This document shows, in pieces, positions 40,329-50,900 of a stretch of 64,000 bases of DNA (the first letter of the stretch is position 1; each line of letters begins with the position of its first letter). The DNA lies in the NCBI GenBank assembly GCA_947460825.1, contig CANHHA010000001.1, positions 1-64,000 of the forward strand. The letters run 5' to 3'. Source of the DNA: Flavobacteriales bacterium (lineage in GTDB: Bacteria; Bacteroidota; Bacteroidia; Flavobacteriales_D; Crocinitomicaceae). The position numbers were made by a program, and so were the translations under genes. The notes beneath the pieces are model-generated. The model was not told the DNA's origin. It searched no databases and was given only the letters and a program-made list of their open reading frames with translations.

Positions 40329-41903
40329 TTACTCCTTTTTCTGCATTTGAGCGTCCTCTTTCGCATCTTGCTCCATGATTTTCGGAGCATCTTTCTTATT
40401 TTGAAGATTATCCAAAAGGTCTTCAATTTGAGACATCGAAAGTGACTTGGCTATAATCTTTTTATCCTTATCCAAAACAAATACTTTTGGTGTGGAATAT
40501 ATATCATAGGTCGCCTGATAATTAAGTGATTCTAGGGTAGTCGGCTTTCCTTGTTCCCCAGGGTAAACTGGGACTAAAGACTCTGGCTTCTCTTTGGCGA
40601 TTTGGTACAACTTATCAGTGACTGCTACATTAAGGAAGTCTAATTTATTTTCGCGAATAAATTTTTTCCAAGCTTCAAAATCCTTCCCAATGGCCTTACC
40701 AACAGAATAAACCTCAACGTTTCTAGCTTTCAATTTTTCTTTGTACAACTTAGCAAGTTTCGGAGTAATGGTTTTACAGTGACCACATTCAGGATCCCAA
40801 AAATAAAGGATAGTGTACTCCGCTTTTAATTCATGTAGATTCACCCATTTCGTATCGGATGTATCTTTTAAAATTAATTTTGGAGCTACTTCTCCGATGC
40901 AAATTCCCATTTTAACATCCAAATCTTTGCACAATTCCTCGTATTTGGATTCGTCCACCCAAAATGAAGGGTGCTTGCCTTCTGCATTTTTTGAGCAATA
41001 ATAACGATCGAGCATGTGGTAATATACTTTATCCATACCCATTTGCTGACTCTTTCCAAAGGTTTGTGTAATCCACCCCACGCAGTATTCGAACGTTCTC
41101 GATTTGGGATTTAAGCGGTCGCAAAATTTGAACGCGTGATAAATAACTGTATCCCAATGTTGAATCATCATATTCTTACTGAAATAATACTCCAACTTGT
41201 TATGAAAAATCGGGTTGTTCGCTAAACGCTCATCAAGTAAATCAACATTATCCCAATAGTGCTCCCTAAAATAATTAAATTGGAAGTTAGAATCTGTTAT
41301 TTTTCCTGTATAGTCTTTCGGAGCATCTGGAATTTCAACATCAATAGACATTTTTACAATCTTGGAAACAAGTAAGTTCGAATTGGTTGACATGAGGTTC
41401 CGTTGATAGGTTAATACGTCTTTGTTTATGAGATCCATCTTCTCTCCTAATTCTTTGTATTCCTTATCCCCAGATTTAAATGCTGCTCGCTCCTCTCCCA
41501 TTTTCCCTGCAGCCGTTTTCTTTTCAGTGATGAAATTTACATAGGGAATAAAAACCTTGTTTTCTTCAGACTTTTTTATCACTAAATTTTTGGTGTACTC
41601 AGAGCCATTGGAGCCAGTTGTCTCTAACCAGATTTCTTCATTATTATAAATGAATTCAAAATACTGTTGACCGGGTAAAAGCAATCCTAAAATACCAGGT
41701 TTTTGTTTGGCTCCATTAAAAACCACCTCACCATTCTTCATTTGAGCAGTATCGGCATAGTAGAGTCCTTTCCCGAAATACTTTATGAGATGAACTGTAG
41801 TGTCTTTCTGACCTGTTACTTTGATTCTAATCTTTTGTGAAAATGTTACTTGTGACACGAGTACAAGCACAAGCGTTAAGGTTAAAAGTCGCGTAATTTT
41901 CAT
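40329..41903 (-). CDS. Thioredoxin-like (TlpA/redoxin) protein with N-terminal DUF4369/DUF5106-like region
   Basis: Signal peptide; YTILYFWDPECGHCKTITPKLAKLYKE (CxxC); STPKVFVLDKDKKIIAKSL. Confidence 0.88.
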   Translation of the reverse strand: MKITRLLTLTLVLVLVSQVTFSQKIRIKVTGQKDTTVHLIKYFGKGLYYADTAQMKNGEVVFNGAKQKPGILGLLLPGQQYFEFIYNNEEIWLETTGSNGSEYTKNLVIKKSEENKVFIPYVNFITEKKTAAGKMGEERAAFKSGDKEYKELGEKMDLINKDVLTYQRNLMSTNSNLLVSKIVKMSIDVEIPDAPKDYTGKITDSNFQFNYFREHYWDNVDLLDERLANNPIFHNKLEYYFSKNMMIQHWDTVIYHAFKFCDRLNPKSRTFEYCVGWITQTFGKSQQMGMDKVYYHMLDRYYCSKNAEGKHPSFWVDESKYEELCKDLDVKMGICIGEVAPKLILKDTSDTKWVNLHELKAEYTILYFWDPECGHCKTITPKLAKLYKEKLKARNVEVYSVGKAIGKDFEAWKKFIRENKLDFLNVAVTDKLYQIAKEKPESLVPVYPGEQGKPTTLESLNYQATYDIYSTPKVFVLDKDKKIIAKSLSMSQIEDLLDNLQNKKDAPKIMEQDAKEDAQMQKKE

Positions 41904-42000
41904 GAGTATTGAGTTTTATATCCGTAAATGTCGATTAAAATTGCAAAAGTCAGCGGTTCATTAACATTTTTTTAACCAACCAAAGATAACGACTTCCCGC

Positions 42001-42903
42001 TTATTCTGAGATTTCTTGTTCGGATATGAATTCGATTGCTTGTTCGAAAACAGAGATATTCGAATATGGGTTCAATGCATGAATGTGGTCATATTGATTT
42101 AGCCAAGTAATTTGACGTTTCGCGTAATTCCTAGAATTCTGCTTAATTTTCTCGATAACATGTGAGATGCTGGCCCCTTGGTTTCGCAAATCCCACTCTT
42201 TATACCCGACAGTATTAAACATTGCAAGTGCCCTACACGCTGACAACGAATCAACCTCAAATTCTAGGCCCATATCAATCATTTGATCCACCCGCTCGTT
42301 TATACGCAGGTAAAGATCATCCCTTTTCCATTGAATATAGAATCTACATATTGGAAATAAGGGCGATCGATTTTTATGTTGAAAATCAAGAATAGATTTC
42401 CCGGAACCTGCTTTAACTTCAATTGCTCTAATTAATCTTCGTGGATTTTGAATATCAATCTGCTCGTAGGCTCGTTGATCAAGCGCCTTCAGTTCTTTCT
42501 GAAGTTCATCAATACCTTTTGACGCATAAATTCGAGACCAATTTTCTTGAATCTGTGGATAAATTGGTACTTCATCTATACCATAGATAAGGGCATCCGT
42601 AAATTGGGAAGAACCTCCTGTAATAACTACGGAACCTTTCGTTTGAAAAAGATGTGCTAGTACTTGTTTCGCTTCATTCATGTAATCTGCCACATTCATG
42701 GGTTCATGCACGGATCTATTATTTATGAAATGATGAGGCACGAGTGAAAGTTCCTGTTCACTCGGTTTGGCTGTCCCAACGTTCATTTCTTTATAGAACT
42801 GACGAGAATCTGTAGAAATGATTTCTGTTTTCAGATATTGCGCCAATTGAATTGCGAGCGTTGTTTTTCCAGAAGCGGTTGGACCTTGTATGATATAAAT
42901 CAT
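42001..42903 (-). CDS. miaA: tRNA dimethylallyltransferase
   Basis: MIYIIQGPTASGKTTLAIQLAQ; ISTDSRQFYKEMNVGTAKPS; YAKRQITWL. Start at the internal ATG (42903) rather than the 42924 ORF start. Confidence 0.95.
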   Translation of the reverse strand: MIYIIQGPTASGKTTLAIQLAQYLKTEIISTDSRQFYKEMNVGTAKPSEQELSLVPHHFINNRSVHEPMNVADYMNEAKQVLAHLFQTKGSVVITGGSSQFTDALIYGIDEVPIYPQIQENWSRIYASKGIDELQKELKALDQRAYEQIDIQNPRRLIRAIEVKAGSGKSILDFQHKNRSPLFPICRFYIQWKRDDLYLRINERVDQMIDMGLEFEVDSLSACRALAMFNTVGYKEWDLRNQGASISHVIEKIKQNSRNYAKRQITWLNQYDHIHALNPYSNISVFEQAIEFISEQEISE

Positions 42904-42908
42904 GGGAA

Positions 42909-44102
42909 TTATCGAACTTTCCAACTGAGGTAAATCTGATAGACCAAATTGGCATATCTATGCGCGTGCCCATGATAAGCACCAAATCTCACTACTTCAT
43001 CGGTATGGTATTTTGCCATTGAAAGGTTGTTAACCATGAGTTGAACGTTTCCGTCCCACACTAAGGGATTCAGTCCATATTTCTTAGCTAAGCGTTGAGC
43101 ATCGTCGATGTGCGCTTTGCCTGCATTGTAGGAGGCCAAGGTGAATTTAATGCGCTGTTCTTTGCTAGGGATTTGGCTCCACGACGCATAGGCGTTGTAA
43201 AGTAATTTCATTCCTGCGTTGATTTGTTGCTGAGGGGTTGAGTGAATGGATACGCCATATTTACGTCCAATAGAAGGCATGAATTGCATCATCCCAATAG
43301 CCCCCCCCCCCCCTACCGCGGTAGGATTAAATCTAGACTCTTTAAACGATACCGCCGCTAATAATTTCCAATCCCAATCGTATTTTTCCGCGGCTGCCTT
43401 GAATAAATTGTCGTAAGGAGACAGGGCGCCATTGCGGAACTTTGGAATTAAGTACCTCTTCATATTAATAGGAAGACTTACACCGAAGTAATAATTTTTT
43501 AGAAATGAGATGTCTGCACGAAATTCTACACCCCTGATGTATGAATTAAGCTGATTTAAGAATAAACTATCCGAGGCTAAGAGTCGAAACTTTGATTGAA
43601 CCAACAAGTGGGTTTCTTTGATGCCAGTTAAGAAGGAGCTAAAGCGTTTCCATTGTCTTCCTGACATTGTATGTAACATCGGATAAGCGCCAAACATGAC
43701 ATCTGACAGTTCCTTTGGATTCGCCGGTAGCGTTCTTGAAACAATCGGATAGGAGGTCAACCACTTATCTGATGTGGTTAAGGAATCGTGCATGGATGGG
43801 TCTAGAAATAAATTTCCTTCCTCTGCTAAAAATTTTTGATAAACCACCGATTGATCCGCACATACAATTAAGCGAAATGGAACTCCCGACTCCTCCGAAA
43901 ACCTATTTAAAAAGTCAATAGCGAATCCGGTTGTATCTTTATCTGTAATGCGAAGGAAACATGAATCTACTGAGGCCAAAAACAACAGAGTGTCTATTTT
44001 AGCAATCGAACGGTCTTGTTTTTTAACCGTAGGTTTAGATGCTTGCTGGCAACTGAGGATGAAAGCTAACACCAAAATGAACGAATATAGAATGTTGTTC
44101 AT
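42909..44102 (-). CDS. MltF-like transglycosylase: N-terminal solute-binding-like domain plus SLT domain
   Basis: SCQQ lipobox-like N-terminus; KLLAAVSFKESRFNPTAVGGGGAIGMMQFMPSIGRKYGV SLT motif; LASYNAGKAHIDDAQRLA. Start at ATG 44102; the ORF-track start at 44111 is TTG. Confidence 0.88.
   Translation of the reverse strand: MNNILYSFILVLAFILSCQQASKPTVKKQDRSIAKIDTLLFLASVDSCFLRITDKDTTGFAIDFLNRFSEESGVPFRLIVCADQSVVYQKFLAEEGNLFLDPSMHDSLTTSDKWLTSYPIVSRTLPANPKELSDVMFGAYPMLHTMSGRQWKRFSSFLTGIKETHLLVQSKFRLLASDSLFLNQLNSYIRGVEFRADISFLKNYYFGVSLPINMKRYLIPKFRNGALSPYDNLFKAAAEKYDWDWKLLAAVSFKESRFNPTAVGGGGAIGMMQFMPSIGRKYGVSIHSTPQQQINAGMKLLYNAYASWSQIPSKEQRIKFTLASYNAGKAHIDDAQRLAKKYGLNPLVWDGNVQLMVNNLSMAKYHTDEVVRFGAYHGHAHRYANLVYQIYLSWKVR
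43301..43313. repeat. C13 homopolymer (G13 on coding strand) inside the SLT domain coding sequence
   Basis: 13 consecutive C on + strand encoding part of AVGGGGAIG. Confidence 0.95.
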
Positions 44103-44200
44103 GGCTAACAAATATCGAATAATCCCTTGATTTAAAAAAATTTAGTCTATTAATCTTTGAGATTCAAAAAAAATATGTAAAATTTAACCCACATAATTTT

Positions 44201-44452
44201 ATGCACATGAGTGATCAGAATGAAATTTATTCAAAAGTTGTTAGAGCAGGAAAACGCACCTATTTTTTTGACATCAAGGCCACCAAGGGAAATGATTTAT
44301 ACATTACACTAACGGAAAGTAAAAAATCATTTGGTGAAGACGGATCCGACAATTATCAGAAACATAAAATCTTTTTGTATAAAGAGGATTTCGAAAAATT
44401 CAAGGAAGGGCTGGATGATGTGTTAACAAAAATTGAAGAGTTAAAAAAATAA
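44201..44452 (+). CDS. PUR-family (DUF3276) nucleic-acid-binding protein
   Basis: VVRAGKRTYFFDIKATKGNDLYITLTESKK...HKIFLYKEDFEKFKEGL. Confidence 0.9.
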   Translation: MHMSDQNEIYSKVVRAGKRTYFFDIKATKGNDLYITLTESKKSFGEDGSDNYQKHKIFLYKEDFEKFKEGLDDVLTKIEELKK

Positions 44453-44458
44453 ATTAAC

Positions 44459-44488
44459 TTGTTAAATTAATTATTATTTCTATCTTTG
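44459..44488 (+). promoter_or_regulatory. Bacteroidota-type promoter (TTG-N19-TATCTTTG) for tRNA-Val
   Basis: TTG at 44459-44461 and TATCTTTG at 44481-44488, 12 nt before the tRNA 5' end. Confidence 0.75.
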
Positions 44489-44500
44489 CGCTCCAATTAT

Positions 44501-44575
44501 GGGAGTTTAGCTCAGTTGGTTTAGAGCATCTGCCTTACAAGCAGAGGGTCGGGGGTTCGAATCCCTCAACTCCCA
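44501..44575 (+). tRNA. tRNA-Val (anticodon TAC)
   Basis: GGGAGTT...AACTCCC acceptor stem, anticodon stem-loop CTGCCTTACAAGCAG, T-arm GGGGGTTCGAATCCCTC; CCA not encoded. Confidence 0.96.
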
Positions 44576-44580
44576 CTTTG

Positions 44581-44611
44581 AAAAAGCACCGTCGAAAGAT
44601 GGTGTTTTTTT
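44581..44611 (+). terminator. Intrinsic terminator downstream of tRNA-Val
   Basis: AAAAAG-CACCGTC-GAAA-GATGGTG-TTTTTTT: 7-bp stem with GAAA tetraloop and T tract. Confidence 0.8.
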
Positions 44612-44910
44612 CGTTTTAGGGCCTCTTGAGTTCACTTAAATAAGGACTAAAATGAATAAAGTATCACTGAGCGTAGCGAAGGAGTGCTTTCATCCACTGC
44701 ACGTCGGGACAACGGGTTCTGTAATCCCTAGCACCCACTCTGTGTATATCGGCTGGGTAAAAAAAGACAAACCGATGGCTTGATTCCGGATCAACTCGAA
44801 TATGCCTTCATAAGTTAACAATATTCTAAACTTTTGTTAATAACTCTTTAGTGGCTTTTTTGCTTTTACGAAAGGCATCCAATACATTTACCCCACCTAT
44901 AACCTATTTT

Positions 44911-47900
44911 ATGAAAAATTTATACAAAAACCTCGGACTTTTCTCGGCTATTTTAGCTGCTGTAGTGCAACAACTTTCTGTGAGTTACGCACAATGTGTT
45001 GCTCCCACCCCCACATCCAATAATGCATCTATCACGTGTGGTCAATCGACCATATTAACCGCAAGTGGAGGAACTAACTACACTTGGTATTCCAATGCTT
45101 TAGGAACCAATCAAGTTGGTACAGGCGCAACGTTGGCAACCCCGACATTAAGCACCACAACGACGTATTATTTACAAAATATGACGGGTTCTGCTGCCAA
45201 TGTTTTTAACATAACCTCATTATCCTCTGTTGGCGCTACTTATTATGAGCACAACACCTACACTGGAGATGATCGCGGTGGAATTGCTGTTACGCAACAA
45301 TACTGTTATGTTACCGGAGATCAAAATACTGCAAGGTATGATATGCCAAATCTCACAAATCCGGTTTCGTATACTCGAAGAGATGGGATCGTAAGTGATA
45401 TGTTTGGTGCTGGAACGCTTTACACATTGTGGAATAATTTAACCAATATCGATCCGGTAGGAACTTGTACTGCATTCACGTTGAATGCCATGCGTACGCT
45501 AAATAATGACTGCTCTTTAGGGAATACTATTATTCCTCTTTCTCAAACTATAGCTATGGGTTCTTGTAACGACATGGCGATCTTCAATGGAGTTGGATTT
45601 GTTGTAGTTTACACCGGGAGCGGTGGTAGCCCTGCTAATACGTTCTATCGCATTGATTTGCCTTCAGGTACAGTAACCCAAATGGGAACATATTCGCTTA
45701 CAGCAACTTTAACTGAGAATTGGTCTAGATGGGGGGTTGCAGAATTTGACGGTGTAAATTATTCAGTAGTTTACGTTCAGAATAGTTCAACCATTAGTAG
45801 AATGAATATGGCTACGGGTACAATTACCGTTGTTCAATCATTTGCAAGCCTAAGCGATATGGCAAACATTACATATTCTCCGTGGGATAGCCGTTGGTAT
45901 TATCATCATGAAGGCGGAAGTCAGTGGGGTGGTATGGATGAAAGTATTGGTTACTTAACAGGAACGCACAATAGCGTTGCAGCTAATGCTTGCTACTCTC
46001 CGCTTGTACCAGTTACAGTGACGGTGAATTCAAACATTACACCCCCTACTGCAGCACCTGCAACAATAAATTGTGGTCAAACCGCGAATTTAACAGCAAT
46101 AGGCGGAAATGGTGGTTCATATACATGGTATTCGGATCCTGCAGGAACGCAAGTGCTAGGATCAGGTTCCACATTCACTACACCATCATTAGGAGTAACA
46201 ACAACATATTATGTAGCCTCAACAAGTGGTCAAGGCGCAGGCTCAACCTTTAGTTTCTCCAATGCAAGTGCAACTGGCTCGAATGGTCCTGCACAAGCTC
46301 AAATAACAGCTGCTTATGCAGGATCAAACTTAGCCAATAATGTCACTATTAATACGCAGGGGATTCAGGAATGGATCGTTCCGATGTCAGGAACCTATCA
46401 AATACAAGCAAATGGTGCTCAAGGTGGTGGAAATGGTGGACTTGGAGCCCGCATGCAGGGAGAATTTAGTTTAACCCAAGGACAAAAATTATTTATTGTT
46501 GTTGGTCAACAAGGGAATGGTCCTGTAGATGCCAATGCTTGTGGCGGTGGTGGAGGTTCCTTTGTTACTACAGGAGCGGGTTCACACACTACTTCTACTG
46601 CACTTATTGCAGCTGGTGGCGGTGGTGGACAAAGTCCTCAAGTTGGGAATCCAGGATTAACTACGAACAATGCAGGTCAAGGTGAAAATTGTCAGCCTGG
46701 TGGTACTGGAGGTAACGGAGGAGCAGATGCATCAGGATGCGGAAGTGGTGCTGGTGGTGCTGGAGGCTTTTTAAGCGATGGCGCATCAGGTGGTTCATGG
46801 GGATCTCAACGAGGTTTTGGTTTTATTTCTGGAGCAGCCGTTGGCGGTAGTTCAAGTTCCGGATCTCGTGAAGGTGGATTCGGTGGTGGAGCTGGAACCC
46901 ATTCCAATAATACCGGCGGTGGTGCTGGTGGTGGTTATTCCGGTGGTTCTGCTGCATATCATGGCTCAAATTTTGAAGGCGGCGGAGGCGGATCGTTTAA
47001 TAGCGGTACAAATCAAGTGAATACACAAGGGATTAACTCCGGCCACGGAAGTGTTATTATAACTTCAATGACTCCGATGTGTGCATCAGCTATCGTACCT
47101 GTACTGGTTACGGTGAATTCAGTTGGCTTGCCAACAACTTCAAATGTGACCGTAACATGTGGACAAACTGCAACCTTAACCGCTTCTGGAAATGGGACAA
47201 TTTATTGGTATTCTGATGCTCAAGGAACAACTCAAGTTGGAACTGGCGCAACCTTTACTACACCGCAACTTTCTAATAATACAACGTATTACGCAAGCCT
47301 TGCTTCAGGAGTTTGTGGAGGACAAAATGTTCCTGTAACCGTGACAGTAAATCTTCCAGCCGCTCCAACAGCGAATGGTGTTACTGTAACCTGTGGGCAA
47401 ACCGCAGTATTAACTGCTTCAGGTGGAGGGTTAAATAATTATGTGTGGTATTCTAATGCTGCTGGATCAAATCAATTAGGGACGGGAGCTACATACACTA
47501 CTCCGTCAATGAGTTTAAGTACAACGTACTATGTATCCTCAGGAATTGTTTCCAATGCGCAACCTGTGACGTTCGCGTACACAGGAAGCTCTCAATCTTA
47601 TACTGTACCAGCTGGTGTTACATCACTTACCGTTGATGCTTCTGGTGCTGGCGGTGGTATTTACCCAGGAGGAGTCGGTCAGGCCGGTGCTGGAGGAAGA
47701 ATGTTAGCAACTATTGCAGTTACTCCAGGACAAGTTTTAAATATTGTTGTTGGTGGCGCTGGCGGTAACAGTCAATATAACCGAAGCGGTAGCGGCGGTG
47801 GAGGTTTTTCAGGAGTTCTTAACGCTGCCAACAATCATTTGGTTTCTGCCGGAGGTGGTGGCGGTGCAGCAGGTAATGAAAGTTGCCCACAAGTTGGGAA

Positions 47901-50900
47901 CGGTGGTGCTGGTGGTGCATCAGCAGGAACTACTGGTTCATGTGGACTTGGAGGTGCTGCAGGAACTAATGCGGCTGCTCCTGCCGGTGGAACTGGTGGA
48001 ACAGGTAGCATTCCAGGTGCTGCTGGTACGGCTGCTGGAGGAGGAATTGGAGGAGCAACTCCTAACGATTTCGGAACTGGTGGTGGCGGTGGTGGTTACG
48101 GTGTAACCGCAGCAGCATCCCAATACGGATCATGTGGAGGAAATTCTGGTGCAGGTGGATTTGGTGGAGGTGGTTCCGGAGGAACTGGTGGCTGTGGCGG
48201 AACACAAGAAAGATTGTCAGGCGGCGGCGGCGGCGGCGGCGGATATACCGGTGGTGGTGGTGGTACTTCTACCCCTGGTTGTGCAAGCTGCGGCGGTGGA
48301 GGCGGTGGAGGCGGTAGTAATTTCGCTATTGCAACGGCCTCAAATATCACAAGTACTGTTGGTGGCGGTGCTGCATCTCAAGCGAATGGCACCGTAATCA
48401 TTACTCCTCTTAACGCGAGCTGTCAATCTGCCCTTGTTCCAGTACTTGTTACTGTTAACAGTAATATTACTCAACCTACAGCGCTGGGCGCTTCAATCGC
48501 ATGTGGACAAACAGCTACATTAACTGCTACAGGTGGTTCTGGAACTGGATACACATGGTATACTGATTCTACAGGTTCAACAACTTTGGCTACTGGTGCA
48601 AACTATACTACTCCATCCTTAGGAATCACTACAACTTATTATGTAGCATCTACTACTGGTGCTGCTCCGGGGTCTGTATATACTTTTACCAATGCTGGAT
48701 CAACAGGACCGAATGGACCGACACAGGCTCAGGTTAATGCTGCCTATGCGGCAACTAACTTAGCAAATAACGTAACCATTAATACGCAAGGGATTCAAGA
48801 ATGGGTAGTTCCTCAGGCAGGTACATACCAAATTCAAGTCAATGGTGCTCAAGGCGGTGGAAATGGTGGACTTGGTGCACGCATGCAGGGAGAATTTAGT
48901 TTAACCCAAGGACAAAAATTATTTATCGCAATCGGACAGCAAGGTAATGGTCCTGTAGGAGTAGGAGCTTGCGGAGGTGGCGGTGGTTCATTTGTCACTA
49001 CGGGTAATGCTACATACACTTCATCCACATCATTAATTATTGCTGGTGGCGGTGGAGGACAAAGTCCTGAAGTTGGATATCCAGGGTTAATAACAACAAA
49101 CGGAGGACAAGGCGAAGGATGCCAACCCGGAGGAACAGGTGGTAATGGAGGCGCTGATGCCTCAGGCTGTGGAAGTGGAGCTGGTGGTGCTGGAGGATTC
49201 TTAACCGATGGCGCTTCAGCAGGTTCTTGGGGTTACCAAAGAGGCTTTGGATTCTTATCGGGCGCTGCTGTTGGTGGACAGTCAGGATCTGGTGCTCGTG
49301 AAGGAGGATTTGGTGGTGGTGCAGGTACTCACGAGAATAATACAGGCGGTGGTGCCGGTGGTGGTTACTCAGGTGGATCCGCGGCAAACCATGGAGCGAA
49401 TTTTGAAGGCGGTGGCGGCGGTTCCTACAACATCGGAACTAGCCAGGTAAATACGCAAGGAATCAATGTTGGGAATGGATCCGTAGTGATTACTCCAATG
49501 ACCCCCTCGTGTGCCTCTAATCTAGTTCCTGTTACTGTTACAGTGAACCCTATTTCCTTACCAACCGCAACTGGAGCAACCGTTGGATGTGGACAAACTG
49601 CTACATTAACAGCTACAGGAAACGGAACCTTATATTGGTACTCAAATGCAGCTGGGACAACGCAAGTTGCTACTGGTGGTTCGTTTACTACACCTGCCCT
49701 TTCTGCAACAACAACGTACTATGTGAGTACAGCTACGGGTGTTTGTGCTGCTCAAAATACACCAGTTACTGTTACAGTAAATGGATTGGCTGCGCCGACG
49801 GTATCTGGAAATCTTAATTTCTGTGGGAATAACAATGCAACAACAACGCTAACAGCTTCAGGTAGCCCAAGTGGTTATTCTTGGTGGTCAAATGCAAACG
49901 GAACAGGCTATTTAGGAAACAATGCTTCCTTTACAACGCCTGCACTAAATACTAGTACAACATATTATGTACAGTCGTCTACTCCGCAAGGAGGTTCACA
50001 AACCTTTAACTATGCAGGTGCAATTCAAACATTCACCGCACCGGTATCCGGAGTTTATACCCTGGAGACCTGGGGAGCTCGAGGTGGCGAAGGCGGAAAT
50101 TGTTATGGTCAAGCCGGTAAAGGAGGTTATTCTAAGGGTGATGTGGTATTAACTGCAGGCCAAACTTTATATATCGGAGTTGGACAACAAGGATATCAAT
50201 CATCGAGCTTAACCGCTTTCAATGGTGGAGGCTCTGGTAATCCAGCACCTGGTGATGATGGTTACACCGGCGGTGGAGCAACACACATTGCAAGTGCAAC
50301 AGGGAATTTAGCATCACTTTCAGGGAATCAGGTAGCTGTTTACCTCGTTGCAGGTGGTGGTGGCGGTGCTGCAGGAGGAACCTGTGTTTGTCAATATCAA
50401 GGAAATGGCGGTGCAGGTGGTGGTCTTGTTGGTTCATCAGGAACCTGCAGTGGAAACGATTGTGGATATAGACCTGCTGGAACGGGAGGCACACAAGCTG
50501 CAGCCGGAACCGGACAAACAGAATCAATAGTGGCTACATTTGGTATTGGCGCTTCATCATCCACATCTCAGAACGATTGCATCCAAGGTGGCGGTGGCGG
50601 TGGCGGCTGGTATGGCGGTGGAGCAGGAGGTCAAGCCGGCGGCGGTGGCGGTGGCGGTTCAGGTTATCTGAATCCTAGCCTAACCGCAACACAAAACCTT
50701 GACGGTAATTCTGTTATGCCTGATACCTTAGGAAATAATATGACAGGTAACAGTGGGAATGGTATTGCTAAAATTTCATGGCAAGGCACAGGATGTACTT
50801 CAGCGGTTGTGCCAGTTGTTGTTTCTGTTGGACAATCACCTAATGTATCAGGAGGAAATAACCAAAATGTTTGCGCAGGTAATAACATTACATTAAGTGG

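Noticed and set aside
47744-48106. Plus-strand alternate-frame ORF of 120 aa
   Set aside because: Frame-shifted reading of the gly-rich repeats inside a well-supported 6.8-kb gene; composition is low complexity V/L/E.
48096-48350. Proline-rich minus-strand ORF (PPPPPPPPPP...) opposite the giant protein
   Set aside because: Mirror image of GGN glycine codons (GGN read backward gives NCC proline codons); no start context. The same applies to the other long shadow ORFs in 47744-50530.
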